Shown here: one piece after another, positions 1 through 9,166 of the stretch
Layout: each line of letters begins with the position of its first letter
How positions within the stretch are numbered: the first letter of the stretch is position 1
From: a bacterium
Lineage (GTDB): Bacteria > Zhuqueibacterota > Zhuqueibacteria > Zhuqueibacterales > Geothermadaptataceae
Direction: 5' to 3'
Assembly: GCA_024275575.1 (NCBI GenBank)
Contig: JAJRYV010000114.1
Location: 1 to 54,390 of the forward strand
Length of the DNA stretch: 54,390 bases
Program-made: the position numbers and the translations under genes
Notes under the pieces: model-generated
Databases searched by the model: none
What the model was told of the DNA's origin: nothing
The model's input: only the letters and a program-made list of their open reading frames with translations

Positions 1-231
1 AGCATCACTTTTTCACTGAATTTGTTGCTGGGGGTATTTAATCTCATCCCTGTACCACCCCTCGATGGCGCCACAGCGATAGGACTTATTTTACCGGATA
101 CATTGGCGATAAAATTTATCGACCTGTTTGGAAATCCGGCTTTTTCTCTGTTGGGTATCGTCGCCGCCTGGAAGGTCATCGATTTTATTTTTCTGCCGGT
201 ATTTCTCAGTTTTACGAAATTGATTTTTTAA
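1..231 (+). CDS. Site-2 protease (M50) family membrane protein, C-terminal end
   Basis: The gene begins before the window, so only its last 76 residues are visible. They contain NLIPVPPLDGA, the N-x2-P-x-P-x-L-D-G signature of membrane-embedded site-2 zinc proteases, in which the Asp is a zinc ligand. Two hydrophobic stretches follow. The HExxH half of the active site must lie upstream, outside the window, so activity cannot be judged. The family cleaves membrane-bound substrates within the bilayer. The TAA stop is followed by about 220 bp without a gene and then the convergent PilZ gene. Confidence 0.8.
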   Translation, partial: SITFSLNLLLGVFNLIPVPPLDGATAIGLILPDTLAIKFIDLFGNPAFSLLGIVAAWKVIDFIFLPVFLSFTKLIF

Positions 232-448
232 CAGCGAGTACGGGTGGAAGGGTGCGTTTTTGTTTAGTTCGCCGGGTTATAATCATTGCATCCCTTCGGG
301 GTTTTACAAGCAGAACAAAACAGCTTTGCAGGTTTCCCCCAAAAGATAGAATTTTCACAAGTCATGTAACATCGTGTTTTAACAAAAGGTTGAAAATGCT
401 GGGTTAACTCGACAAGCAGAGCTCCGGTAATTGAAGCGTAAAAATAAA

Positions 449-802
449 TCAGTGTACAAAAGCTGTTGTTTTCACCGGTAGAATCTGATCAAATTCGATG
501 CCCATCGACGGGGCAATCCAGTCGGTGTCTGTTTGAATTTTACTGTTGATTTGCCAGACGACTTTGCCGGTAATCAGAACGTTCTCCTCTTCGGCGATAT
601 TTTCCAGGATGATCGCTGTTTGGGCGCCCGGCTGCAAGGGTTCCAGGGTGAGAATTCGCATACCTTTTGCGCTGATATCACGGGCGAAACCGGAGAGCCA
701 GCATTGATTACCGGCCTGGAACGAAGTATTGAACCAGGTCCCCAAGCGGGGCTCGCGGCGACGGTTGGATTGTTTATTACCGGTTTGAGTTTTACTTGGC
801 AT
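449..802 (-). CDS. PilZ domain protein (probable c-di-GMP receptor)
   Basis: This is a 117-residue stand-alone PilZ protein. Both c-di-GMP-binding motifs are visible: RRREPR near the N-terminus (RxxxR, R15 and R19) and DISAKG (D/NxSxxG, D42, S44, G47). A beta-rich remainder ends in MGIEFDQI, as is usual for PilZ. The frame is open up to 865, but ATG at 802 is preferred because TGGAG lies at the right distance upstream and the RxxxR motif then sits close to the N-terminus. A receiver-GGDEF protein near 14 kb could supply the ligand. The gene stands alone, convergent with the protease gene and divergent from the TPR gene. Confidence 0.85.
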   Translation of the reverse strand: MPSKTQTGNKQSNRRREPRLGTWFNTSFQAGNQCWLSGFARDISAKGMRILTLEPLQPGAQTAIILENIAEEENVLITGKVVWQINSKIQTDTDWIAPSMGIEFDQILPVKTTAFVH

Positions 803-967
803 GGCGTTTTCTCCAGTTGATAGCGGAATATGATTTTGCGGTGGATATTGAATCGTCAAAAACATCAGCCGGCTTGATCACTATTACACTTAATTTGTGA
901 AGAAAAACAGTTCTTTTTAAAGGGATATTTTTGAGGAAACTATTGAGCCGGAAGGAAGGTGGCATCG

Positions 968-2272
968 ATGAAAAAACAGTTTTATGTCATTTGGCTGTTG
1001 GGCTTTTTTTGTGCGGGTTTACCAACCCATGCTCAGGAAAATTCGCAGGCAGAATACCAATACCTGTTGCAGCTGCAAAAAGCAAAAGATAAAAAATTAC
1101 GCAACTACAGGATCGCCGAGCACGAGCATTTTTTGCAGGCTTATCCATTTTCTGAAAAAGCGCCGGAAATATTGCTGGCCCTGGGGGATGAGTGGGCAAA
1201 TGCCGGAAATAATTATCTCGCATTATCGAATTATATAAAACTGCACTATCTTTACCCCGAATATGCACCGCAGGGCGGCCTCGATGCTCGCGTCCAACTG
1301 ATTATCGAAAAAAATCAGGCATTTTCAAAACGCAAGGGCAAGATTCTTGAGTTAACCTCAATCCCGGCACTGAAATCGCGGCCGCAGCGCTATTTTCAAT
1401 ATCTCGAAGTCCTCATCGCTTTTTCCCTCGATGATATGAAAAAAATGATGGTGCTGCTCGTCGATGAAGCATCTTATTTTCACACCCGTTTTCCTGACGA
1501 CGCCCGCCGGGATTCGCTCTCGGTATGGCTCGGTGATGTCTACCGCCGGTTTGGCAAAACCCGTGAAGCGGTCAGTGAATACCTGAAATTTGAATATCTC
1601 TATAAATCTAGCGTTTTCCTGCCCTATGCCCGCTATCAGCGCGGCCTGCTCTACCTGGAAAAACTCAAGCAACCGCAAAAAGCGATCGATATTTTACAAA
1701 TTGTCGTCACCGAACACAAGGCCACATCATTTGGAGCCAGAGCACAGCTCGCGCTGGGGCGGGTGTATGAGGAAAAAATAAAGGATTATGCCCGTGCGAT
1801 TGAGGAATACCGAAAAGCGGCAAATGATTTCACCGATTCAACCATTGCGATCATCGCCCTTGAAAAAGTCGCAAAAATCCAGAAAAAACGGATGTCGGCT
1901 TATGCAGAAGCCATCGATACATATCATACGATCATCGAAAAATATGCCGGACAGCTCGATTCGCCACGAATGTTCATCGCCTGTGCCAAGCTTTATTTGA
2001 AAGAGTTGAAAGACTATACTTCGGCAGTGACCCATTATGCCGAGGCGGCTGATAAATTTCCCGCAGATAAAAATGCCCCTTCTTATCTGTTAAAAGCAGG
2101 TGAGATCAGTGAACGCAGACTGAATGATAACCGGGCTGCTCTCATTTTTTATCAACAGGTGCTGGAGAAATTTCCAAATCATAAAAAAGCACGCGAAGCG
2201 CAGAAAAAAATCGATAAAGTCGAAAAAAAGATAACACCGCAAGAAGAGACGTCTTCCCAACTTGAACAATAA
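968..2272 (+). CDS. Exported tetratricopeptide-repeat protein
   Basis: The 434-residue protein begins with a signal peptide (MKK, hydrophobic core, THA-Q cleavage region). The rest is helical repeats of TPR type, with lines such as AEAIDTYHTIIEKY, AVTHYAEAADKFP and AALIFYQQVLEKFPNHKKA. The architecture resembles periplasmic YbgF/outer-membrane assembly TPR proteins, but no specific partner can be named. The frame opens at a GTG at 959; ATG at 968 is preferred because GGAAGG at 953-958 is correctly spaced and it gives a clean MKK signal start. It is probably cotranscribed with the split SPOR gene 15 bp downstream, suggesting an envelope or division-site role. Confidence 0.75.
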   Translation: MKKQFYVIWLLGFFCAGLPTHAQENSQAEYQYLLQLQKAKDKKLRNYRIAEHEHFLQAYPFSEKAPEILLALGDEWANAGNNYLALSNYIKLHYLYPEYAPQGGLDARVQLIIEKNQAFSKRKGKILELTSIPALKSRPQRYFQYLEVLIAFSLDDMKKMMVLLVDEASYFHTRFPDDARRDSLSVWLGDVYRRFGKTREAVSEYLKFEYLYKSSVFLPYARYQRGLLYLEKLKQPQKAIDILQIVVTEHKATSFGARAQLALGRVYEEKIKDYARAIEEYRKAANDFTDSTIAIIALEKVAKIQKKRMSAYAEAIDTYHTIIEKYAGQLDSPRMFIACAKLYLKELKDYTSAVTHYAEAADKFPADKNAPSYLLKAGEISERRLNDNRAALIFYQQVLEKFPNHKKAREAQKKIDKVEKKITPQEETSSQLEQ

Positions 2273-2287
2273 AACAGGGATTTTTAA

Positions 2288-3658
2288 ATGATACGCTGGT
2301 TGAGTTTACGCTTTTTTATCAGTCTCATCGCTTTGCCGTTTGCGGCGACTGCATTCCTGGTTATCCTGCATAATTACTTCATGCAGGGCGTTTATTTTCA
2401 GGATATTCCGGTCATTGTTATGTTATGGTTTTTATTGCTTCTCGCTGCCCATCACAGTTTGATACGCATGGGCAATAACCGCTTTCAGTTATTGCTGGAT
2501 TCGGGCTGGCAGGCATTGAAAGCAAATCAAAACCGATTGATAAACAGCATATTTATGCAGATCGATAACCTGCTCAACGGCGGATTGCTGACGCCGAAAC
2601 GCAGCCGCGACCTGCGAGAGTCGCTATTACGGCGCTATTTTGATTTTTACCGGGAAAATGTCGACAAGAAAAATTTTCGCAACGGCCTGATCGATTGCCT
2701 CAAACTGGGTATTCATCGGGATGAGGCCTTTCACACGCTGAAAACCTATCTGCTGCAACAGCCGGCGCTCACTATTCCCCTCGTGGATCTTGCGGAAACT
2801 TTGCTGGAATTGAAGCTGCATGATAAAAATGTTGCGGAATTTATGGTGGAAAAATATCTTGCTGATAAACAACGCCACTTCCGGGCGGAATATTTTTACA
2901 CCAGCGAACTCGACCAGCAAGGGCGGTTCTGCAAAGCGATCGTCGAACTTTGCCTGCCGGGTTTGCAAAAAAGCCGCCGTAGTGATGATTTTGCCTGCTT
3001 TGTTTACCTGTATGCGCTCGCAGAAAATCCCGGCTTGATCAATGATTTTGGTCGCCGTTTGTACAAAGCGCAGCATCTTTGTCAAATCTCGGGACGCGAT
3101 GATCTTCTGAGTCGCAAACTGGCGCAAGCGGTAAAAACGATTCCGCCCTAGCAGATTGAGCGATGGCAGACTGAGGAGATCGTTGCGACGGAAAAACGCT
3201 TTTCAGCACGTTTTGCCCGCCTGAATTATCATCTTCAGCAAAAAGGCCTTTGGCTTTGGGGACTGGTCCTGCGGGAAAAACAGAAGGTGGCAATTACCGG
3301 TGTCAGTCTTGGTGCTATACTGCTGATTCTGATTTTTGTGACCTATTCGAATATTTTCAAAAGCAAACCTGTGGTGATCGAGAAAGCGTCGGTGCCGGTG
3401 GTGCCGGTCAATACGCGTTTTTCATTACAGGTGAGTGCCTCAAAAAAACGTTCCGGTGCCATCAGTGAATTAAACCGTCTGAAAAAGAAACATGCTGATG
3501 CTTATCTCATCAAACCGGGCAGAAAAGGGGGATGGTACAAAATTTATGTCGGTAAATTCGCCACGCAACAGGAAGCGAAGAAAAAGGGTGCCGAACTGCG
3601 CAAGGCGAAAGTGATTCGCGATTTTTTTGTGGTGAATTACAAAGGGCAGGATAAATAA
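2288..3658 (+). pseudogene. Membrane protein with C-terminal SPOR domain, split by an in-frame TAG
   Basis: One reading frame of 457 codons is interrupted only by TAG at 3149-3151 (codon 288). Before the stop are two N-terminal membrane segments (about residues 8-30 and 38-58) and a long helical, charged cytoplasmic-looking region. After it the frame continues without a break through an amphipathic helix (QIERWQTEEIV), a third membrane segment (GVSLGAILLILIFVTY) and a C-terminal SPOR domain (FSLQVSASKK to VVNYKG). SPOR domains bind denuded septal peptidoglycan, so the intact protein would be a septum-associated membrane protein. The stop could be CAG changed to TAG. Nonsense mutation, suppression and sequence error are all possible. 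Confidence 0.7.
3287..3658 (+). CDS. SPOR-domain fragment, possibly separately translated 3' part of the split gene
   Basis: Downstream of the TAG at 3149 the frame stays open, and GTG at 3287 could start a 123-residue protein with one membrane segment and a complete SPOR domain. AGAAGG just upstream could serve as a weak ribosome site. A short membrane anchor plus SPOR is a workable architecture by itself. However, the 45 codons between the stop and this GTG read as coherent protein, so I regard this as the detached C-terminus of the larger gene. Confidence 0.55.
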   Translation: MAITGVSLGAILLILIFVTYSNIFKSKPVVIEKASVPVVPVNTRFSLQVSASKKRSGAISELNRLKKKHADAYLIKPGRKGGWYKIYVGKFATQQEAKKKGAELRKAKVIRDFFVVNYKGQDK

Positions 3659-4115
3659 AATGTATCTCGTTCAGCGCACAATACGGACGCTGAGCCTGCC
3701 GAAGCGGGAGCATCTTCTCATCTTGTCCGAAACACGCCTCCCTTTGCAAGTTCAGAACATCGCTTCGGAAAGCTCTGCTCGTCGGGGATTTAAGTCCACG
3801 TGTTGCCCATTAGTCACTGACAAATTATTTTTTGCCGTTTTTTGGCAAGAAATATTGATCTAAATCCTCAAAAGCAAAAATTTTACGCGAAGAGACTAAG
3901 CCGCAAAGGAATCACAAAGAAAAAATTAAAAAAATCTTTGCGTATTCTCTGCATCTCGGCAACTTTGCGTGCGCTTTGGAATTTTCTTTTTCAAGTTCCG
4001 GTTTATCCACAGGTTAGTGAATCCGACGGAATCAATAGCGGGATTGTACGGTTGTCAGGCAAGAAGAAAATCCTGCCGAGCAGGCAAGCAGAGCAGATAC
4101 GAACAAAACTAAAAC
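3659..4115. other. Gene-free stretch with CGCAAAG-type degenerate repeats
   Basis: No credible gene is present; the short open frames have no recognisable protein character or ribosome sites. The part near 3880-3975 contains oppositely oriented AAGAGACTAAGCCGCAAAG-like and CTTTGCGT/CTTTGCGTG words, a dispersed intergenic element that recurs in degenerate form near 8950-9030. A single DnaA-box-like TTATCCACA occurs at 4003-4011, too isolated to suggest an origin. Confidence 0.5.
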
Positions 4116-4149
4116 AAAAAGCCCGGCAATATTCATTGCCGGGCTTTTT
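4116..4149. terminator. Bidirectional rho-independent terminator
   Basis: A perfect 10-bp stem, GCCCGGCAAT (4121-4130) with ATTGCCGGGC (4135-4144), has a 4-nt loop. It is flanked by AAAAA on the left and TTTTT on the right, so it can terminate transcription in either direction. It lies between the plus-strand SPOR region and the minus-strand lipoprotein gene, which ends 24 bp further on. Confidence 0.92.
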
Positions 4150-4172
4150 GCTGTTTGGGCTGGGAGAGTAGT

Positions 4173-4889
4173 TTAGTTGGAGCCGGTGTCTGTTGTTGCG
4201 AAACAGGCGCCGTTTAATCTGGCGTACCATTGGTCATAAAGTGCTTTTTGATCGGTGTCGAGCAGAGCCGAGATATTGGTTAACAGATCGAGTTTACATG
4301 CGCACATAGCTTCGAGCAGACCGAGTTCAGTTTGCAGGGCGTGCAGTTCGTTGCGTTTTTCCTGGTTGAGCGCTTGCAACCGCGTGTGAGCCTCTTCGCG
4401 GGTGATCGCGCCGGTATTCACAGAATCGACGATGGCCTGGCGCTGAACGTGCGCATCATCGATAATGGGCTGTGCCTCGTCGCGGAATTCCTGGATCGGC
4501 ACGGCGATGCACTCACGATATTGCTTAAGCAAGTCAATGATTAGTGTGCGTTGCTCATCCGTCAGTTGTAAACCCACAAGCAAGAATTTTAAATGCATGC
4601 CTTGCTCTCTGCGGCGTTGCATGAAATCCTGGCGGTGGCGATTTGAACTCAATGCATTATAATCTGTCGGCGAGTCCTTGGCAAGGCTCATGTCACTCTC
4701 CAGGGTTGCGTCGTTGATGGCAGCGGTTTCATCAGCCAGTTCGTAAACAGCAAATTGCGAGGAATCATAGTTTTCATCGTTTGCCTGATCCGGGTTGAGT
4801 GCCTGGTTGGGATCACAAGCGTGCAGGGTTAAGAAGAGAATAAACCCGGTGAATATTGTCAGAGTTTCAAAGAGATTTTTTGATTTCAT
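4173..4889 (-). CDS. Lipoprotein with Spy/CpxP-like helical C-terminal half
   Basis: The 238-residue protein starts MKSKNLFETL and has a lipoprotein signal ending LTLHAC. An acidic, low-complexity stretch rich in D, E and N follows. The C-terminal half is helical and begins LQLTDEQRTLIIDLLKQYRE, resembling the LTxxQ helices of periplasmic Spy/CpxP-type proteins, and contains four Cys residues (C-I, C-A-C, C-F). An upstream TTG-initiated extension to 4958 is possible, but ATG at 4889 has GAGG eight bases before it and gives a proper signal. Function is unknown; chaperone or metal sensing would be guesses by analogy. It is a single gene ending at the strong terminator at 4116-4149. Confidence 0.7.
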   Translation of the reverse strand: MKSKNLFETLTIFTGFILFLTLHACDPNQALNPDQANDENYDSSQFAVYELADETAAINDATLESDMSLAKDSPTDYNALSSNRHRQDFMQRRREQGMHLKFLLVGLQLTDEQRTLIIDLLKQYRECIAVPIQEFRDEAQPIIDDAHVQRQAIVDSVNTGAITREEAHTRLQALNQEKRNELHALQTELGLLEAMCACKLDLLTNISALLDTDQKALYDQWYARLNGACFATTDTGSN

Positions 4890-5358
4890 TTTTTCGGCCT
4901 CAAATTGTTTTGTTACAAATCCATTCCGTAATTTCATACTCGGCCGGTGAATGATCAAATTTCAGGCCAGTTTTTTTATTTTAAATAAATTTACTGTGTT
5001 GATCTGTTTTTAATCGATCAGAATGAATGAATCAGCAATATTTAGTTCTTTGTATTTATTAAAATTGCAAACGTGACACCCCACATCGGCACTTGAATAG
5101 TTCCAGCGTTGATCTGAAAAAAAGATTTTACCCGGATTACAGCTTTGAATTACAAGACTGTTCCTGCAGGTACGGTTTTAGGCGATCTGATTGTACTGTG
5201 GGGTGCGCATTGTGAAAAAAAGGGGAGAATATCATCCTGGTAAAAAAGTGGGGTTTTATCAGCAGGGAACTGAAAATTTGCAAGCAGAGCAGCGCTCTAT
5301 GTTCTGAAATTATGCAGGCTAAGCAGATCGTGAATAGCTTGCACAAGGTATTGAATAA
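4890..5358. other. Intergenic region, nothing recognised
   Basis: About 470 bp between two minus-strand genes. It is AT-rich next to the lipoprotein start, where that gene's promoter should lie. I see no convincing gene, RNA, strong hairpin or promoter consensus. The only open frame of note (5137-5346, minus) has no protein character. Confidence 0.4.
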
Positions 5359-6471
5359 TCAATTGTCGGCGTCCATCAGCTCCTCCGCCAATAGCGAACA
5401 ACCGCGACTTTCAGCACCGGGCAGGCGTCCTCGCAATTCGATACCGTTTTCATGTACGACGCCCACATCCTCTGTTTGCAGCATCGCGACGGAATCGAGA
5501 TTGGTGAGATCGAAATGGCGCAAGACGCCCTCACTGCCGGCAGGTAAGATTTGCAATGTGGCAGGATCACAAGCAAGGCTTTTCAACCAGGGCGGCGCTA
5601 GTTTGTAAGGGCTGCCGAACACTGCCCGCACCGGCTGCGATTCATAAAACTGCGAACTCATTTCTGTCATGCCGTATTCATTATAAATCGACTTTTGCGG
5701 CACACCGAAATGTTCCGCAACCCATTGCATAAATTCCGGACGGTTGATGGATTTCTGCCTGCCTTTGTAACCTCCGGTATCCAGAATGATGCTGCCAGAG
5801 ATCAGCGATACCCGTTCATTTTGCTGCTGCATTTCTTCGATTAACCGGAGCAGAGCGAGAGATGTGGCGAGGATAAAAACCGGCCGGCTTGTTTGACGTT
5901 GTTTTTCTAAAAATTGGACAGCAATTTTTCGTTCCAGGCCATGCCGGCCAAAAGCGATGCAGCTTTCAGGCAGGCCAAATTCCTGTACGATCCAACGGAA
6001 CATGTGCCCCAGGGAGCTGTGGGGAAAATCCGGAATTGTCGGGCCCAGGACGAGAAACAGAATTTTTTCATCGCTTGTGAGACATGTTGCGCGGAACCAG
6101 CGCAAAGCTGCCGTACGGTAAATTCCCAGGTTGTAAAGATAGTTCTTCCCGGCCAGGTCTTGGGTCGTGCCGCTGGTATGAAAAATAGCTTGCGCCTGAT
6201 TGGCTTCGAAACAGAAAAGCGGCAGGGATTTAAAACTTGCGGTGGTCACCGCCGGAATATCGCGCCAGAGTTTGACATTCTCCGGTGTCAGACTACGTCG
6301 TTTGCACAGCCGCGCGTAGGGTGTGTTGTTATTGAATTGCCAGGTGAAAACATCGAGGGCGAGCCGGCTAAAATGTTTTGCATCCTTTTGTGAAAAAGGC
6401 GAAAGTGGCACGTTTTTAATGAAATGCAGAATGCGGTCGTGTAGCGCAGCATACTGTGCGAGTTTATCCAT
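5359..6471 (-). CDS. LuxE-like acyl-protein synthetase (adenylating)
   Basis: The 370-residue protein matches the LuxE/acyl-protein synthetase family, which uses ATP to activate a fatty acid and transfers it to its own cysteine before handing it to the LuxC reductase. Visible features are FHTSGTTQ (adenylation P-loop), NEYGMTEMSSQFY (adenylate-binding region) and LPGAESRGCSLLAEEL near the C-terminus. C358 there corresponds in position to the acyl-accepting Cys of LuxE. A LuxC-like reductase is encoded divergently at 9167, and no luciferase or LuxD gene is present. The likely role is fatty acid or aryl acid reduction to an aldehyde for an unknown product, not light emission. It lies 9 bp behind the SUI1 gene on the same strand. 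Confidence 0.82.
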   Translation of the reverse strand: MDKLAQYAALHDRILHFIKNVPLSPFSQKDAKHFSRLALDVFTWQFNNNTPYARLCKRRSLTPENVKLWRDIPAVTTASFKSLPLFCFEANQAQAIFHTSGTTQDLAGKNYLYNLGIYRTAALRWFRATCLTSDEKILFLVLGPTIPDFPHSSLGHMFRWIVQEFGLPESCIAFGRHGLERKIAVQFLEKQRQTSRPVFILATSLALLRLIEEMQQQNERVSLISGSIILDTGGYKGRQKSINRPEFMQWVAEHFGVPQKSIYNEYGMTEMSSQFYESQPVRAVFGSPYKLAPPWLKSLACDPATLQILPAGSEGVLRHFDLTNLDSVAMLQTEDVGVVHENGIELRGRLPGAESRGCSLLAEELMDADN

Positions 6472-6480
6472 TTTAATAAT

Positions 6481-6822
6481 TTACCCGCCCGATTTTTTGG
6501 CGGCATAACCTCGTTTTTTTAATTCTTCCACCAGAAAATTGCGATGTTCACCCTGAATTTCGATAACTCCGTCTTTTACGGTGCCGCCACTGCCGCATTT
6601 CTGCTTCAATTCTTTTGCCAATATTTTCAGCGCCTCTGCCGGTAGTGCGATGCCGGTGATCACGGTTACACCTTTGCCTTTTCGCCCTTTAGTCGAACGC
6701 CCGACGCGCACAATGCCGTCACCGGCGGCAGTGATTTTTTGTTTCCTGCATTCACATCTTGCGATGGGATTGCGGCATTTGGGGCATAAACGCCCCATTT
6801 CTGTGGAGTAGACGAGACTCAA
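6481..6822 (-). CDS. yciH: SUI1/eIF1-family translation factor (YciH-like)
   Basis: The 113-residue protein has a short N-terminal Cys cluster (LCPKCRNPIARCEC) that could bind zinc, followed by a SUI1 fold: GVTVITGI, then AKELKQKCGSGGTVKDGVIEIQG. In archaea and eukaryotes this family acts in start-codon selection; bacterial YciH is linked to translation fidelity. The start is TTG at 6822 with AAGGA five bases upstream. It sits between ispG and the LuxE-like gene, close enough on both sides to be one transcript. Confidence 0.88.
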   Translation of the reverse strand: MSLVYSTEMGRLCPKCRNPIARCECRKQKITAAGDGIVRVGRSTKGRKGKGVTVITGIALPAEALKILAKELKQKCGSGGTVKDGVIEIQGEHRNFLVEELKKRGYAAKKSGG

Positions 6823-6852
6823 TTTTTTCCTTTTCTTTTGCGATGTTAAGAT

Positions 6853-8790
6853 CTAACCGACGGAGACAGCCGGTTCTTCGACCCACATCCCGTGTTCTTT
6901 GATCAACTCGATCAGGCGAAAATCCGCCTCATTCTGCGGAATATTGCGCTGCACACAGTTTTTGCCGACGAACAGGTTGATAGTGCCATGCCCCGATCCC
7001 ACGTAGCCGAAATCAGCATCCGCCATTTCCCCCGGCCCGTTGACGATGCAGCCCATAATCGCAATTTTTACACCTTTCAAATGCGCGGTTTTCGCTTTGA
7101 TGCGTTCTGTTATCGATTGCAGATTAAACAATGTGCGTCCGCAGGATGGACAGGAAATATATTCCGTTTTCGTGATCCGCAGGCGCGTGGCCTGCAGCAG
7201 TGTATAACAAAATCGTCTCGCCGCCGCCGCCGTTGTTTCGCCGTGAATCAGCAGCCCGTTGCCGATGCCGGAAGTCAGCAGCGCTCCCAGCACGCTGGCG
7301 GCATCCAACTGCCAGAATTTGTCCCTGTTTTGCACGCAGTAGGCAAAAACCAGCGGCAGTTCGCAATGAATGATCTGCAATTTAGTGATGAACTGACGCA
7401 ATGTCGTGAGCGCACCCGGCTGGTTTGCCGGAAATTCCAGCGCCAAAACAGCGTTTTCTCCGGGTTTGGTTTGCAGGAATTTCTGCACATTTTCTGGATT
7501 GAATTCATCTGCTGCAAAACCACTGCAATAAATGAAAACCGGTTTTTCACCATCTGTTGCTCTGTTCAGCTCTGCAATATCCTGTTTGAAATTTTCTCCG
7601 GCCAATTCGATTTTGACCAACTGCATATCGCCGTTGTTGCCGACTGTGGTCAATCCATTTTTTTCGTTTACAAGTGTTGCTTTTTCAAACGCAATCAGCC
7701 ATTCAGCCTCGGCTTCCTGCACTGGTTTGTTTGATGGATTTTCAAGTCGGTGTTTTTCCGCTGCGACCATAACGCGCAGCGGCAATTTGCCGCCGATGGG
7801 CTGCAGCCCCGCCTGAATCGTTTGGGTTTTTAGGCGCACCGGCTTTTCAGGTTGGATCAGTTCGAAATAATCAGCCTCTTCAACAAATCTTGCAGTGCTG
7901 CCATCGAACGTCTGTGAATAATATTTTTTTACCAATGCGGCTGCGACTGGCACCTCAAATACCGCATCTTCCGTGAGCGAAACACGAATCGTATCGCCGA
8001 TACCGTCTTCCAGCAGGGTGCCGATACCGACAGCCGACTTGATACGGCCATCCTCGCCGTCGCCGGCTTCGGTGACGCCGAGATGGAATGGATAATCCAT
8101 GCCCAGCGCCGTCATTTTCAGCGCCAGCATGCGATAGGCCTTGATCATCACCTGTGGATTGGATGATTTCATCGAAATCACCAAATCGTAGTATTTTAAA
8201 TCCTCGCAGATGCGCACGAATTCTAACGCCGATTCCACCATGCCCGCCGGTGTATCGCCGAAGCGGTTCATCACCCGGTCGGACAACGATCCGTGATTGA
8301 CGCCGATACGCATGGCGACTGCGTTTTTTTTGCAGATTTCCACCAGGGGTGCAAAGCGTTCAGCTACGCGCTGAAGCTCAGTATCATACTCAGTATCATT
8401 GTAATCGCGGATTTCAAATTTCTTTTTGTCAGCGTAATTTCCCGGGTTAATGCGCACTTTTTCCACGATCTCCGCCGCGATGAGTGCGGCGTTGGGAGTG
8501 AAGTGGATATCGGCAACCAGCGGCACCTGATAGCCCCGGACGCGCACCTGTTTTTTAATTTCTGCGAGGTTTTTAGCATCTTTTACCGTGGGTGCCGTGA
8601 TGCGAACAATTTCGCAGCCGGCATCGGCAAGCTGAATGACTTCAGCGACCGTGGCTGCTGTGTCCATGGTGTCGGAGGTGGTCATCGATTGAATGCGAAT
8701 GGGGTTTTGGCCGCCGATTCCGAGGTTGCCGACCATCACTTCCCGGGTTAGCCGGCGTTGATAGGAGAATATGTTTTTCGTATATTGCAT
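6853..8790 (-). CDS. ispG: 4-hydroxy-3-methylbut-2-enyl diphosphate synthase, long insert-containing form
   Basis: This iron-sulfur enzyme makes HMBPP from MEcPP in the MEP isoprenoid pathway. The N-terminal TIM-barrel is clear (VGGQNP-like GIGGQNPIRIQSMTTSDT, VADIHFTPNAA, RINPGNY, GVNHGSLSDR). The C-terminal cluster domain carries SCPSCGRT and MGCIVNGPGEM, providing the three cluster Cys. At 645 residues it is much longer than the short enterobacterial type. The roughly 250-residue middle segment is the extra domain seen in Bacteroidota, Chlamydiae and plant enzymes, which helps place this organism. The frame opens at TTG 8886, but ATG at 8790 fits family N-termini better. It heads the ispG-SUI1-luxE-like block. 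Confidence 0.96.
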   Translation of the reverse strand: MQYTKNIFSYQRRLTREVMVGNLGIGGQNPIRIQSMTTSDTMDTAATVAEVIQLADAGCEIVRITAPTVKDAKNLAEIKKQVRVRGYQVPLVADIHFTPNAALIAAEIVEKVRINPGNYADKKKFEIRDYNDTEYDTELQRVAERFAPLVEICKKNAVAMRIGVNHGSLSDRVMNRFGDTPAGMVESALEFVRICEDLKYYDLVISMKSSNPQVMIKAYRMLALKMTALGMDYPFHLGVTEAGDGEDGRIKSAVGIGTLLEDGIGDTIRVSLTEDAVFEVPVAAALVKKYYSQTFDGSTARFVEEADYFELIQPEKPVRLKTQTIQAGLQPIGGKLPLRVMVAAEKHRLENPSNKPVQEAEAEWLIAFEKATLVNEKNGLTTVGNNGDMQLVKIELAGENFKQDIAELNRATDGEKPVFIYCSGFAADEFNPENVQKFLQTKPGENAVLALEFPANQPGALTTLRQFITKLQIIHCELPLVFAYCVQNRDKFWQLDAASVLGALLTSGIGNGLLIHGETTAAAARRFCYTLLQATRLRITKTEYISCPSCGRTLFNLQSITERIKAKTAHLKGVKIAIMGCIVNGPGEMADADFGYVGSGHGTINLFVGKNCVQRNIPQNEADFRLIELIKEHGMWVEEPAVSVG

Positions 8791-9166
8791 GGTTTCTGTT
8801 TTTTCCCTTTTCCTGTTTAAAAAATAGAGACGAAAATAAGGCTTTTCATGTTGAAATGCAAGGCGAGTTTGATTCGTCGGTTTCAACGATTTTCATTCCA
8901 AAGCTATCTTGGCGCGCATCCGAAAACGTATCTTTTCTGGCATTAAAACTATGATCTCTTCTCAAGCAAAGAGGTGAAAATGCTGAGATACGCAAAGAAA
9001 AACTGGTTTTTTTTTTGCGGGTTTTGCGTGAAACAAATGATTTTAAACCGATAATAAATTAAAAAGCAGGGGACATTCAGCGCCGCAAAATAAACACTTG
9101 CACTTCAATTCGGAATTGCCGTTTTTATGCAGCGATGAGTATGAACACTCATCGAGGTCATAATCA
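8791..9166. other. Divergent intergenic region between ispG and the LuxC-like gene
   Basis: About 375 bp that must hold promoters for two outward-facing transcription units; I cannot assign them with confidence. Around 8960-9025 there are degenerate AAGCAAAG, CGCAAAG and TTTTGCGTG words of the same dispersed type as near 3900. GAGGT at 9154-9158 is the ribosome site of the following gene. No small gene or RNA was recognised. Confidence 0.4.

Noticed and set aside
4003-4011. DnaA box TTATCCACA as a sign of a replication origin
   Set aside because: It is a single box, with no cluster, no AT-rich unwinding element and no dnaA/dnaN neighbours.
3842-4171. 109-residue open frame after the SPOR gene
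   Set aside because: It reads through degenerate repeats and the terminator hairpin, and has no ribosome site or recognisable protein.
6892-7734. 280-residue open frame opposite ispG
   Set aside because: It is a shadow of the conserved ispG reading frame, rich in Arg, Cys and Gln with no domain.
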